The notes below the pieces were generated by a model. That model saw nothing but the letters and a program-made list of their open reading frames with translations. It ran no database searches and was not told the DNA's origin. A stretch of 64,000 nt of DNA, from positions 2,480,001 to 2,544,000 of the forward strand of contig NC_017527.1 of assembly GCF_000235565.1 (NCBI RefSeq), read 5' to 3'. Of the stretch, positions 1-7,794 are shown in pieces. The number at the start of each line of letters is the position of its first letter. Position 1 is the first letter of the stretch. Position numbers and translations under genes: made by a program. The DNA is from Methanothrix harundinacea 6Ac (GTDB lineage: Archaea > Halobacteriota > Methanosarcinia > Methanotrichales > Methanotrichaceae).

Positions 1-1
1 C

Positions 2-535
2 CTCACCACCGACGACGGGACCGCCTGGGCGCCGGAGGTCTACTCCGCCCCCAGCTCGAGGCTCGTCTCCAGGATGGTGAACTGGGCGATCGGCGACCCC
101 AGGCCCGAGGCCTGGAGGGTCGACGCCGAGGACGGTTGGGCGGGGACCCCCCTCCAGCTGACGATCACAAGCCCGAGCCCTCCCAGGATCGAGGGGGTGG
201 AGGCGGAGAGGGTGGGGGAGAACCGGTACTCTGCGGTCATCACCCCCGAGGAGGAGGGGATATACGCCGTGGGGGACTACGGTATCGCCGTAAACTACCC
301 CCTGGAGTACAGGTTTGTCGGCTATAACCCCGACTTCCCGAGGCTGATCATGTCCACCGGCGGGATGGTCTTCACCGAGGAGGAGGTGGCAAGGAGCCTC
401 GTCGAGGAGGCGAGGAAGAGGAGCGAGATCACCGTCCAGGAGAGGGTCAGCCGCCGCTTGCCTCTCCTATTCCTCGCCCTGGCCATATTCCTCGGCGAGG
501 TGATCGCGAGGAGGCTTGGGGAGGTGAGGAGGTGA
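2..535 (+). CDS. C-terminal part of a membrane-anchored protein (partial, runs off the left edge)
   Basis: The frame is open from the window edge, so only about the last 177 residues are visible. They look like a beta-rich extracytoplasmic region (alternating hydrophobic residues, many Pro/Gly, a YAVGDYGIAVNYP stretch). One hydrophobic helix near the end, LPLLFLALAIFLGEV, is followed by a short basic tail, which suggests a single C-terminal membrane anchor. Archaeal VWA/BatA-type surface proteins often end this way, but no VWA domain is visible, so that identity is a guess. No recognised neighbour function; the next gene is 220 bp downstream. Confidence 0.6.
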   Translation, partial: LTTDDGTAWAPEVYSAPSSRLVSRMVNWAIGDPRPEAWRVDAEDGWAGTPLQLTITSPSPPRIEGVEAERVGENRYSAVITPEEEGIYAVGDYGIAVNYPLEYRFVGYNPDFPRLIMSTGGMVFTEEEVARSLVEEARKRSEITVQERVSRRLPLLFLALAIFLGEVIARRLGEVRR

Positions 536-754
536 GGGGAAGACCCTTCGGGAACGGAGATCCCGGTGGTCCCCTCCACCGGCGGGGCGAAAGGTTCTTG
601 ACTATCCATCCGGGGGTCTTTTTCCGGTCTGCCCGGCCACCAATAGCTATTTACCCTATCGATTTCATCTCGATCAGGAGATTGGCTCAACTGCAGGACC
701 GATAGGGGATGCAAGGAATGAGTTCATATATTCTGTGGAGGTAACTACCAGAAG

Positions 755-1072
755 ATGAGTTCCGAGATGTGCCCAGTATGCGGCCTTCCCAAAGACCTTT
801 GCATATGCCAAGAGGTGGCCAAGGAGCAGCAGAGGATCACGGTGAAGATCAACCGGCGAAGATATGGTAAAGAGGTTACAGTGATCCAGGGGATAGATCC
901 TCACGAGATAGATCTCAGCGAACTAGCTACACATCTCAAATCGGAGCTTGCCTGCGGTGGGACCGTCAAGGGCTACGGCGTCATAGAGCTGCAAGGCAAT
1001 CATACCGGGCGTATAAAGAAGATCTTGGTGAAGAAGGGCTTCGGTGAAGGTCAGATCCAGATAAGCTCCTGA
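755..1072 (+). CDS. SUI1/eIF1-family translation initiation factor
   Basis: A 105-residue protein of the archaeal aIF1 (SUI1) family, which binds the small ribosomal subunit and monitors start-codon selection. The N-terminus has a small Cys motif ([13 protein letters not shown]) typical of archaeal members. The SUI1 fold follows, with [11 protein letters not shown]-like chemistry seen here as [17 protein letters not shown] and the terminal [10 protein letters not shown]. The length matches the family. A GGAGGT about 11 bases before the ATG supports this start. It appears to be transcribed alone, since the next genes are on the other strand. Confidence 0.93.
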   Translation: MSSEMCPVCGLPKDLCICQEVAKEQQRITVKINRRRYGKEVTVIQGIDPHEIDLSELATHLKSELACGGTVKGYGVIELQGNHTGRIKKILVKKGFGEGQIQISS

Positions 1073-1203
1073 TGGTCCGCGTTCAATGCCCGCCCCCCAA
1101 GAGAATATATAAGACCTTTTTTATCCGGGCGGCCTGAGCCCCGCAGCGGCGGAGGGGTCAGGCAGGCCTTCCCCGGAAGATTTGAAGAGAACGGTAGCGG
1201 CCC

Positions 1204-1596
1204 TTACGGCTGGAGGTGGGCTGCGCTGACCTTCTTGGCCGGCTTGTCGAGGCCGAGGTCGGCGCCCTCCGCCAGGACTACGGCGAAGATCCACTCGCTC
1301 AGCTCAGGACAGTGCTCGGGGACGCATTCGTTTATGCAGCCGGCACACGGCTCGAAGGCGCCCCCCACCAGGAGCTGCCTGAAGCGGCCGGAGGAGTTGA
1401 GGACCCGGACGTACCGGAGCCGGTAAGTTCTGACCCCATCCACCGACTCGGGCTCCCGGGTGATGAGGTCATCCTTCAAGAGCTTTGTGACTATCCGAGA
1501 ACATTTCCGGGAATCTATATCCAGACACTTCCACAGGTCGCTCTGCAGGACACCGTCCTCACACGCCTTTATGTACTCCAGCGCTTCCTCATACAT
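1204..1596 (-). CDS. winged-helix regulator with C-terminal Cys cluster
   Basis: A 130-residue protein. Residues 1-70 read as a winged helix-turn-helix of the MarR/TFIIIC B-block type (helices around LQSDLWKCLDIDSRKCSRIV, then a wing with GVRTYRLRYVR). Residues 80-96 carry CAGCINECVPEHC, a four-cysteine cluster able to hold zinc or an Fe-S centre. DNA binding is inferred from the fold; the regulated genes are unknown. It lies 16 bp after the LSm gene on the same strand and is probably cotranscribed with it. No strong ribosome-binding site is seen, so translation may be coupled. A redox or metal-sensing role is inference. Confidence 0.7.
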   Translation of the reverse strand: MYEEALEYIKACEDGVLQSDLWKCLDIDSRKCSRIVTKLLKDDLITREPESVDGVRTYRLRYVRVLNSSGRFRQLLVGGAFEPCAGCINECVPEHCPELSEWIFAVVLAEGADLGLDKPAKKVSAAHLQP

Positions 1597-1612
1597 CGGT
1601 ACACCCGAACTG

Positions 1613-1837
1613 TCACTCCACCGGACTTATGAGGATTATGTTGTTCCCCCGGAGTATAACTGAACCCAGGGATCGTGCCCTCTCACCATCTACTATCTCC
1701 ACCGTCTCCTGGAGATGGAGGTTCAGGTAGTCGTCGACGCTGTTGAGGGTTCCCTCCAGAACGTTCCGCTGCGACCCTTTCATCTCCACCTTGATCCTGG
1801 ACCCGATCAACGTTTGTACCTTCTTGCTCGGAAACAC
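1613..1837 (-). CDS. Sm-like (LSm) RNA-binding protein
   Basis: A 74-residue archaeal Sm-like protein expected to form a ring that binds U-rich RNA. The Sm1 motif appears as GSRIKVEMKGS..LEGTLNSVDDYLNLHL, and the Sm2 motif as GSVILRGNNIILI, matching the family's I-RG-N signature. The start is a GTG at 1837 preceded by an AGAGG about 8 bases upstream. It sits in a minus-strand run with the NifU-domain gene upstream and the winged-helix gene downstream. The product is shorter at the N-terminus than the most common Sm1-type archaeal proteins but complete in its fold. Confidence 0.88.
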   Translation of the reverse strand: MFPSKKVQTLIGSRIKVEMKGSQRNVLEGTLNSVDDYLNLHLQETVEIVDGERARSLGSVILRGNNIILISPVE

Positions 1838-1960
1838 GACTTATGCCTCTTGCTCGTTTATTTTCAGAACCGGCGGAGAGCCGGCCTCTCAGAGGAGATC
1901 CACCAAATCAGGAATATAAATGCGACGGGCGTAAAAGGGGGGCGATCAGAAGTGCGGCCA

Positions 1961-2191
1961 CTATACCGCCACAACTTCCTTTATGCCGTCCACGTTCTTC
2001 TTCAGCTCTCTTTCGACGAAGTTCTTGAGGGTCATCTGAGAGAAGGGGCAACCTGCGCAGCTTCCAGTCAGCTTCACCGAGACCACCCCGTCCTCGGCGA
2101 CGTCGACCAGCTCGATATCTCCACCTTCCATCCTGAGGGCGTTCCTGATCACCTCGAGGACGGACTCCACCTCTCGTCTCAACTTCTCCAT
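1961..2191 (-). CDS. NifU C-terminal-domain protein (Fe-S scaffold)
   Basis: A 76-residue stand-alone NifU C-terminal (Nfu) domain. The cluster-binding pair is visible in GSCAGCPFSQMTL, and the typical N-terminal helix and DGGDIELVDV-like segment (EGGDIELVDVAED) precede it. Nfu proteins hold or deliver [4Fe-4S] clusters, which fits an organism rich in Fe-S enzymes such as ACDS. The gene is six bases downstream of the PII-like gene and has a purine-rich ribosome-binding site before its ATG. It probably belongs to a four-gene minus-strand unit. Confidence 0.9.
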   Translation of the reverse strand: MEKLRREVESVLEVIRNALRMEGGDIELVDVAEDGVVSVKLTGSCAGCPFSQMTLKNFVERELKKNVDGIKEVVAV

Positions 2192-2197
2192 GGATCC

Positions 2198-2521
2198 TCA
2201 ATCTCCTCTGACCTTCAGTACTGTTACCTTTTGCCCCATGATCGTATACCTTATCCCTTTTAAACCTTGTTCCAGCCCCTTGACGATCGGCTCGCAGTCG
2301 CCGTCGATGACGGTGTTGACCAGGACCCCGGGCTCTGCATGATGTCTGACCGCCTCGATCGTCATCTCCGGGTCCTCCTTCAGGAGGAAGCTTTTCCATT
2401 CTTTTGGAGCCATCCCCTTATACTCATATAGATAAAATCCGGTGATACCAAGCTCGGTGAGGGTATTTATCACCCGGCCGAGGTGCTCGTGATCTACAAA
2501 TATCTTGACCAATGTCTTCAT
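2198..2521 (-). CDS. PII-like protein of the MJ1244/MTH1110 type
   Basis: A 107-residue protein that looks like a ferredoxin-fold homologue of nitrogen regulatory protein PII (the group described from MJ1244 and MTH1110). The start MKTLVKIFVDHEHLGRV and the end KVTVLKVRGD match the first and last beta strands of that fold, with a central long loop. The sensed ligand is unknown. It is first in a minus-strand run, with an A/T-rich TATA-like stretch (TTATTTAAA on the minus strand near 2548-2558) in the gap shared with cobZ. Assignment is from overall pattern, not a catalytic motif. Confidence 0.65.
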   Translation of the reverse strand: MKTLVKIFVDHEHLGRVINTLTELGITGFYLYEYKGMAPKEWKSFLLKEDPEMTIEAVRHHAEPGVLVNTVIDGDCEPIVKGLEQGLKGIRYTIMGQKVTVLKVRGD

Positions 2522-2634
2522 AAAATCCCTTCCCGATACTCTGACACGAGACTTTAAATAACTTCTGCCGTCCCGGGATCTTCGGCCACCAGATACGCTT
2601 TTATCCCGCGAGGGGGCTTATCCCTCCGATCGAT

Positions 2635-3102
2635 ATGGCCGCTGGCAAGGACATCCGAGACGTCCTCCAGGAGGCGGGGATCGCCATCGACGAGGTGGTC
2701 TCCGCCGCCCTGGAGCTTTACGTGCCGCATCCGGGGGTGGAGACGAGGTCGAAGGCCGAGGAGGTCTTCCGGAGGGAGCTCGACCTCGCCCTCTCCGACC
2801 CGAACCTCTGCCTCCTGATCTACGCGGGGCTCCTCCTGGAGGCGGAGGGGAGGAGGGGAGGCCTCCCCAACATGAAAAGCTCCGATTACGAGAGGGATCT
2901 CACGTACCTGATAGCCGATGAGGTGATCGGGATGACGATAGCCAAGTACATCGGAGGGTACAAGGGGACCTTCGACTACGTGCGGTACGATAAGGCGAAG
3001 CCTGGGATCCTGGGGGTCCTCGGACCCTTCATGGACGACGTCATAGCGGGGCTGATCGGCGGGGTCTCCGCGAACATGTACACCAGGGCGGTGTTCGGCT
3101 GA
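2635..3102 (+). CDS. cobZ: alpha-ribazole-5'-phosphate phosphatase CobZ
   Basis: A 155-residue protein of the PgpA-like family that includes archaeal CobZ, which removes the phosphate from alpha-ribazole phosphate in nucleotide-loop assembly of cobamides. A separate N-terminal segment is followed by a PgpA-like region with DEVIGMTIAKYIGGY, LGPFMDDVIAGLIGG and conserved Asp/Glu. The assignment is strengthened by the next two genes, cobS and cobY, which act in the same pathway. Its TGA overlaps the presumed cobS start, indicating translational coupling. A TATA-like CTTTTATCC lies about 40 bases upstream. Confidence 0.87.
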   Translation: MAAGKDIRDVLQEAGIAIDEVVSAALELYVPHPGVETRSKAEEVFRRELDLALSDPNLCLLIYAGLLLEAEGRRGGLPNMKSSDYERDLTYLIADEVIGMTIAKYIGGYKGTFDYVRYDKAKPGILGVLGPFMDDVIAGLIGGVSANMYTRAVFG

Positions 3103-3881
3103 AGGACCACCTCCTCGCCCTCAAGGCCGGCTTCGGCTTTCTATCGACGATACCCGTCGGGATATCGATGGAGGGGATCGAGGCCCTGATGAGGCACATC
3201 TACCTCTTCCCCCTGGTGGGGGCGGCCCTCGGCCTCATCTACGCCGCCATAGCCCTCGCCCTGACGGCCGTGGTCCCGCCGGGGATCGCGGCGGCCTTGA
3301 TCATCGTCGCGATATTCAAGCTCTGCGGGATAAACCACGCCGACGGCCTCGCCGACTTTGGGGACGGGGTCGGCGCCCATACCACCGTCGATAAGAAGAT
3401 CGCCGCCATGAAGGACGTCCACATCGGGACCGGCGGCGTCCTCTTCGTGACGCTTTCGATCCTCGCCGTCTACGGGTCCCTGACGGCGATCCCGGCGGCG
3501 GCCCTGCCGGTCTCCCTGGTGGTGGCGGAGGTGGCGGCGAAGCAGTCGATGGTCGCCTTCGCCGCCTTCTCCACCCCCCTCCACCAGGGCTTCGGCTCCA
3601 TCGCCATCCAGAACGCCGACCGGGCCGACTTCCTCCTCGGCCTCGGGGCGGCAGCCCTCCTCTGTGGCGCCTTCGCCGGCCCCCTGGGGATCGCCGTCCT
3701 CCTGGCGGCCCAGGTCTCGGCGTTTTATATGGTCGCCGTATCGAGGAGGAACTTCGGAGGAGCCACCGGCGACGGCTTCGGCGCCACCAACGAGGTGGCA
3801 CGGGCCGTCTCCCTGGTCCTCGCCAACGTCCTTCTCGCCCAGGGACTCGGATGGGGGGGGGCGATCTGGACGCCGTGGTGA
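3099..3881 (+). CDS. cobS: adenosylcobinamide-GDP ribazoletransferase (cobalamin 5'-phosphate synthase) CobS
   Basis: CobS is an integral membrane enzyme joining adenosylcobinamide-GDP to alpha-ribazole (phosphate). The protein is strongly hydrophobic with several membrane helices. It carries the family's acidic motif in KLCGINHADGLADFGDG and the ending GGATGDGFGATNEV. Homology to the normal N-terminus (LLALKAGFGFLSTIPV) begins 23 codons before the first in-frame ATG at 3168. No ATG, GTG or TTG exists upstream in this frame near the cobZ end. The CTG at 3099, overlapping the cobZ stop, is therefore the likeliest start. The 3' end overlaps cobY by 31 bases. Confidence 0.88.
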   Translation: MKDHLLALKAGFGFLSTIPVGISMEGIEALMRHIYLFPLVGAALGLIYAAIALALTAVVPPGIAAALIIVAIFKLCGINHADGLADFGDGVGAHTTVDKKIAAMKDVHIGTGGVLFVTLSILAVYGSLTAIPAAALPVSLVVAEVAAKQSMVAFAAFSTPLHQGFGSIAIQNADRADFLLGLGAAALLCGAFAGPLGIAVLLAAQVSAFYMVAVSRRNFGGATGDGFGATNEVARAVSLVLANVLLAQGLGWGGAIWTPW

Positions 3882-4471
3882 TGGCAGGGGGCCTCGGGAC
3901 GAGGCTGAAGATGGGGGAGAAGCCGATGGTCCGCCTCCTCGGCCGTCCCCTCATCGGATGGGTCGTCTCCGCCCTCCGGGAGAGCGCCCTCGATAGGGTC
4001 TTCGTGGCGACGTCCCCCCGATCCCCCGGGACGGCGGCCTGGGCCGAGGGGGAGGGGCTCGAGGTGGTGGAGACGCCGGGGGCGGGGTACGTCCCCGACA
4101 TGATCTCCGCCGTCGAGGGGGCGGGGATCGAGGGGCCGGTCCTGATCGTGATGGCGGACCTGCCCCTCCTCCGGGGAGAGATCCTGGACGAGATCCTGGA
4201 GGTCTACGAAGGCGTCCCGGAGCCGGCCCTCTCGGTCCACGCCCCCCTGGAGATATACCGGCGGATCGGGGCGATCCCCGACGCCCTCTTCAACTATCGA
4301 GGCCGGCTGATCGTCCCCGCGGGGGTGAACGTCCTCCTCGGCTCGGAGATCAGGGCCGAGCAGGAGGACTACCACCTGATCCTCGATAGGCCGGAGGTGG
4401 CGGCCAACGTCAACTCTCCGGAGGATTTAGCCATATGCGAGGCGATCCTCCGGGGAGAGCTTCTGATCTGA
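3851..4471 (+). CDS. cobY: GTP:adenosylcobinamide-phosphate guanylyltransferase CobY
   Basis: A 206-residue nucleotidyltransferase that makes adenosylcobinamide-GDP, the CobS substrate. Archaea use CobY in place of bacterial CobU. The N-terminus has the sugar-nucleotidyltransferase signature LDAVVMAGGLGTRL with Lys at KPMVRLLGRP. VLIVMADLPLL carries the metal-binding Asp, and NVNSPEDL is the usual C-terminal motif. The gene overlaps cobS by 31 bases, implying coupled translation. A later ATG at 3881 would remove the first beta strand, so 3851 is preferred. Confidence 0.92.
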   Translation: MGGGDLDAVVMAGGLGTRLKMGEKPMVRLLGRPLIGWVVSALRESALDRVFVATSPRSPGTAAWAEGEGLEVVETPGAGYVPDMISAVEGAGIEGPVLIVMADLPLLRGEILDEILEVYEGVPEPALSVHAPLEIYRRIGAIPDALFNYRGRLIVPAGVNVLLGSEIRAEQEDYHLILDRPEVAANVNSPEDLAICEAILRGELLI

Positions 4472-4487
4472 GATTTGAGGTGAAGAT

Positions 4488-4838
4488 ATGGATTACGTGG
4501 AGATCGAAGGCGAGAAGTACCCGGTCGAAGACCTGGAGACCCTGACGGGGGAGGCGAAGATGGAGGCTGCGAGAGGTTACATCCTCCTCCTGGCGAGGGT
4601 CCTGAAGGACCCCCTGAGCCTCCCCCGGAGGCTGAAGGAGATCTGCTCCCTAAAGCTGAACGACGAAGAGAGGCGAGACCTCCGGATGGCCCTGATCCGG
4701 GTCCAGATCGAGAGTGAATTGAGGATGAACGAGGACATCCAGCGGTACCAGCAGAGGAGGTACGTATCCCAGGTGATCGAGATCCTCATCTTCAAAGACC
4801 TCCTCCTCGCCCCCGGAGAGCCCGAGGAGATGGATTGA
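4488..4838 (+). CDS. uncharacterised 116-residue helical protein
   Basis: Not recognised. The product is charged and predicted almost entirely helical (MEAARGYILLLARVLKDPL, then NDEERRDLRMALIRVQIES), with no cysteines in a motif, no signal peptide and no membrane segment. It starts 16 bases after cobY with a GAGGTGAAG ribosome-binding site, so it is probably the last gene of the cobZ-cobS-cobY unit. A role in cobamide synthesis is possible only by context. The good ribosome site and the codon composition shared with its neighbours support a real gene. Confidence 0.6.
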   Translation: MDYVEIEGEKYPVEDLETLTGEAKMEAARGYILLLARVLKDPLSLPRRLKEICSLKLNDEERRDLRMALIRVQIESELRMNEDIQRYQQRRYVSQVIEILIFKDLLLAPGEPEEMD

Positions 4839-4930
4839 GCGACGGTATTGGCCAAAGAGATCGGAGAATCCGATCTTGCTGGGTCGTATATCCGATTAAG
4901 AAGGAAAAGCTGGATGATCCGATCGGAGGT

Positions 4931-4947
4931 ATGAAGAAAAAAAGTAG
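4931..4947 (-). terminator. T-rich terminator after the cdh operon
   Basis: On the minus strand, about 50 bases past the cdhE stop, there is a run of seven T followed by CTTC. It is preceded by a GC-rich stretch with CCCCGGGG self-complementarity. A T-tract of this kind is the usual archaeal termination signal, and the convergent 116-residue gene ends about 95 bases away. Confidence 0.5.
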
Positions 4948-4999
4948 GAGAAGGGCCTGACCCCCCGGGGAGACCCTTCAACGCCGTTTTTTTGCGGCT

Positions 5000-6424
5000 T
5001 CACTTCTTTGGTGGCCACTGCTTTTCCATCCAGCCGGGGATCCTTCCGGAGTCCTCGGGGCCGACCATGGCCTTGACCTTGTAGGCGTAGAGGTCGTCCA
5101 GCTCGCCGCTGAACTTGGCGGCCATCCCGGGGAGGATGAAGGCCTTGTGGGTCGTCTTCTCGAAGTCCATCCCCGCCTCGGCGAAGGCGTCCTTGATCTT
5201 GGCTGGGGTCAGCTGGCCGCCAGCGACGGAGGCCTGGACGCCGATGCCGTCGGTGTTCACCGCCAGGAGGTACGAGTCGATGTTGTTGGATCCGAGGTCC
5301 GACTCGACCGTATAGTAGGTCAGGGCGAAGTTGGTGGTGAGGAAGACCGGGGAGCTCTCCGTGGGGTTGCCCACCTTGTAGAGGCCAGGCTTCACCTGGA
5401 CGGGGGTCCTGGGGTCGGTGTAGATGTTGAACCTCAGGTGCATGTCGGGCATGACGCTGTGGGGCTCGATGGAGTGCCTGATCATGATGTCGGCGCCGCG
5501 GATGACGAAGGTGGCGGCGAGGACAGACTCCCAGTAGGCGCCCCGAACCGGGTCCTTGGTGGTCATCCAGGCGTTGATCGGCAGGGCCATCACGGGGTAG
5601 TTGAAGTCCTTCTGCCCCTCCTCGACCGAAGCCCTCCGGAGCTTGATGAAGTTCTGGAGGGACTCCTGGAGCTTCTCGCCGTTGGGGGCGGTGCCGGGGT
5701 CGAGGACTAGGTCCTTGAGGCCCATCTCGGCGAAGGTCTGGGCCATCCCCTTGAGGCCGTCGAGGTCGAAGGGGACGGAGAGGGTGACCGGGACCTTGTA
5801 GTCGAAGGCGAGCTGGGCCACCTCCTTCCAGTTCTCCTTGGTGGCGGCGTAGATCAGGGGCCTGGTGGCTGCAGAGACCTCGAGACCGGCCTTCAGGACC
5901 TTCGGGTCGAAGGAGCAGAGGATCATCGGCTTCTTGGTGTTCTCCATCACCTTCTTGACGCAGGCTGCAAACTTGGCGGGGTCGCCGGTAACGGACCTGA
6001 CCGCCACCATCTCGACGCTCTCCCATTTGCCGATGTAGAACTTCTTCCAGCCGTCGATCAGCTTGACCCTCTCGACGAGGTCCGCCTCATTCATGCCGTC
6101 GGTGACGTCGTAGGCAAATGGAGGCTTGTTGAAGAAGGTCATCTGGTGGCGGTACATCACGTCCTCGCCTCCGACCTTCAGCTGCTGGTCGCCAACTCCG
6201 ACGTATACCAGGGCGACCTCGGGGGCGATGACGGCCTTCAGCTGGTCGAGCTTCTTGCCGTACTTCTTCTGGTTCTTCTCGTCTACGAGGGGCTTGCACT
6301 CCTCGATCTTCCTGGTCCTCGAGATGATTCCTGCTGCAAAGGCCATGCAGGTCTGCTCACCGCACTCGCCGCAGTTGGTCTGAGGCAGGAACTTGTAAAG
6401 GTTGAGCGGGCTACTTTCCTTCAA
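5000..6424 (-). CDS. cdhE: ACDS gamma subunit, corrinoid/iron-sulfur protein large subunit
   Basis: CdhE, with CdhD, forms the corrinoid Fe-S protein that carries the acetate methyl group between the acetyl-CoA synthase centre and tetrahydrosarcinapterin/methanopterin. The N-terminal [4Fe-4S] site is visible as CGECGEQTC, after the typical NLYKFLPQTN. A TIM-barrel and a C-terminal corrinoid-binding region follow (475 residues here). The ATG at 6451 lies inside cdhD and lacks a ribosome site. A TTG at 6424 follows GGAGGTG by 9 bases and gives an N-terminus (KESSPLNLYKFLPQTNCGEC) typical of the family, so I chose it. Last gene of the operon. Confidence 0.95.
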   Translation of the reverse strand: MKESSPLNLYKFLPQTNCGECGEQTCMAFAAGIISRTRKIEECKPLVDEKNQKKYGKKLDQLKAVIAPEVALVYVGVGDQQLKVGGEDVMYRHQMTFFNKPPFAYDVTDGMNEADLVERVKLIDGWKKFYIGKWESVEMVAVRSVTGDPAKFAACVKKVMENTKKPMILCSFDPKVLKAGLEVSAATRPLIYAATKENWKEVAQLAFDYKVPVTLSVPFDLDGLKGMAQTFAEMGLKDLVLDPGTAPNGEKLQESLQNFIKLRRASVEEGQKDFNYPVMALPINAWMTTKDPVRGAYWESVLAATFVIRGADIMIRHSIEPHSVMPDMHLRFNIYTDPRTPVQVKPGLYKVGNPTESSPVFLTTNFALTYYTVESDLGSNNIDSYLLAVNTDGIGVQASVAGGQLTPAKIKDAFAEAGMDFEKTTHKAFILPGMAAKFSGELDDLYAYKVKAMVGPEDSGRIPGWMEKQWPPKK

Positions 6425-6429
6425 GGCTA

Positions 6430-7782
6430 TCACACCTCCATTGAGATCCACTTGGTGGTGTCAGGAGTCTCCGCCTTGACGAGGCCCATCAGAGACTGGG
6501 TGATCTCCTGCAGGTAGGCTACAGCGATCGGGTTCATCATCATGAAGATGTCCACCCCGGCCATGGCCAGGGAGAACCCGGTGAGGATCTCCCAGATGGG
6601 ACCCCTCAGCATCCTGTCGCCCCACGGAGAGTCGTTCTTGTTGGGGGAGTTGACCATCCAGGCCTCTCGGACGCCCCAGGCGTTGGTGGTACCGGAGGAC
6701 ATCGGGAAGTTCAGCTCCTCGTCGCCCTTCAGGCCGCCGAGCCTGATCCTCTCCATGTTGGTGTAGGCGAAGTCCATGCCGTAGGCGAGGGCCGCGGTCG
6801 TCGGGTCCATGACGATGGAATCCCTGGGGACGCCTGCGACCTTCATCAGCTTCCTGTTCAGTTCCTTCTGGGAGTTGATCTCGAGCTGGGTCCAGGCGAG
6901 GCAGACGTTGTTGTTGGCGACGCAGGCCTTTCCGATCGCCTCCCAGTCCAGGTTCAGGCTGGCGCTGGCGATGAGGGCGCGCTCGCCCTGGGCCACCTCG
7001 CTCGCCTTGGATAGGACCTCCACGTCCTTCTCGGGGTTGCCGCTTCCGCCGATGACGATCGGCACGTCGACGGCCTGGAGGACGTCCTCTACCACCTTCA
7101 CCGCCTCCTTGGCCGGCGTGTCCTTTACCAGGGGGTCGGTGCTGATCAGGTGAGTTGTTACCAAATCAGCCTTGAACTCCTTGACCGCCTTCTTCGCCCA
7201 GTCGGCGGGGTCGTTCATGACGTCCTCGTAGTGCATCTTGACGGCCTTGGCCATCCCGATGGGCATGTCGAAGACGTCGATGGTGACGACGGGTCTGTTC
7301 GGCATCGCGGCATCGAAGAAGAAGGGCATCGCCTTCTCGCCGCCGATCTTGATGACGTGACCTCGGGATCCTCCCTCGGCCTTGGTGGCTCCGAGCTGGA
7401 CCTCCTGGATCTGGGTCTTCCAGGTCTTGTCGGTGCCGACCGCGAACTTGGTGCTCTTCAGAGCGTCGGGTATCTTGAAGGCCGGAACTGCGGCCGCTGC
7501 CTTGGCCAGCTCAGCGGGGGCGGGCGATATCGCCTGAGCCACCGCCACCGGCTGAAGCAGGCTCTCTACAGGATAGCCGAAGGCCTTGGCCATATTGACC
7601 AGCTGGACCGCCACCTTTGCGACCTCTTCGCCGAAGTAGTATGCGAAGAGAGGTCCGACGCCGCCAGCACCAGCGTCGATCTCCAGTTCGATGTCTCCCT
7701 CGATGGTGATCCCCTCGAGGGACTTCACGTCCATTTCCGCCAATTTCTTATTTAAGTCGGATATGCTTAGTTTCTCTCCCAT
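6430..7782 (-). CDS. cdhD: ACDS delta subunit, corrinoid/iron-sulfur protein small subunit
   Basis: A 450-residue CdhD, the second component of the corrinoid Fe-S protein of the ACDS complex. The N-terminal ~100 residues include an acidic segment and an Ala/Pro-rich linker (AQAISPAPAELAKAAAAVPA). The TIM-barrel domain follows (VTIDVFDMPIGMAKAVK, GGSGNPEKDVEVL, DPTTAALAYGMDFAYTNMERIR). GGGGAG eleven bases before the ATG supports this start. It lies 12 bases after the CooC-like gene, and its stop overlaps the ribosome-binding site of cdhE. Confidence 0.95.
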   Translation of the reverse strand: MGEKLSISDLNKKLAEMDVKSLEGITIEGDIELEIDAGAGGVGPLFAYYFGEEVAKVAVQLVNMAKAFGYPVESLLQPVAVAQAISPAPAELAKAAAAVPAFKIPDALKSTKFAVGTDKTWKTQIQEVQLGATKAEGGSRGHVIKIGGEKAMPFFFDAAMPNRPVVTIDVFDMPIGMAKAVKMHYEDVMNDPADWAKKAVKEFKADLVTTHLISTDPLVKDTPAKEAVKVVEDVLQAVDVPIVIGGSGNPEKDVEVLSKASEVAQGERALIASASLNLDWEAIGKACVANNNVCLAWTQLEINSQKELNRKLMKVAGVPRDSIVMDPTTAALAYGMDFAYTNMERIRLGGLKGDEELNFPMSSGTTNAWGVREAWMVNSPNKNDSPWGDRMLRGPIWEILTGFSLAMAGVDIFMMMNPIAVAYLQEITQSLMGLVKAETPDTTKWISMEV

Positions 7783-7794
7783 GTTGATCTCCCC

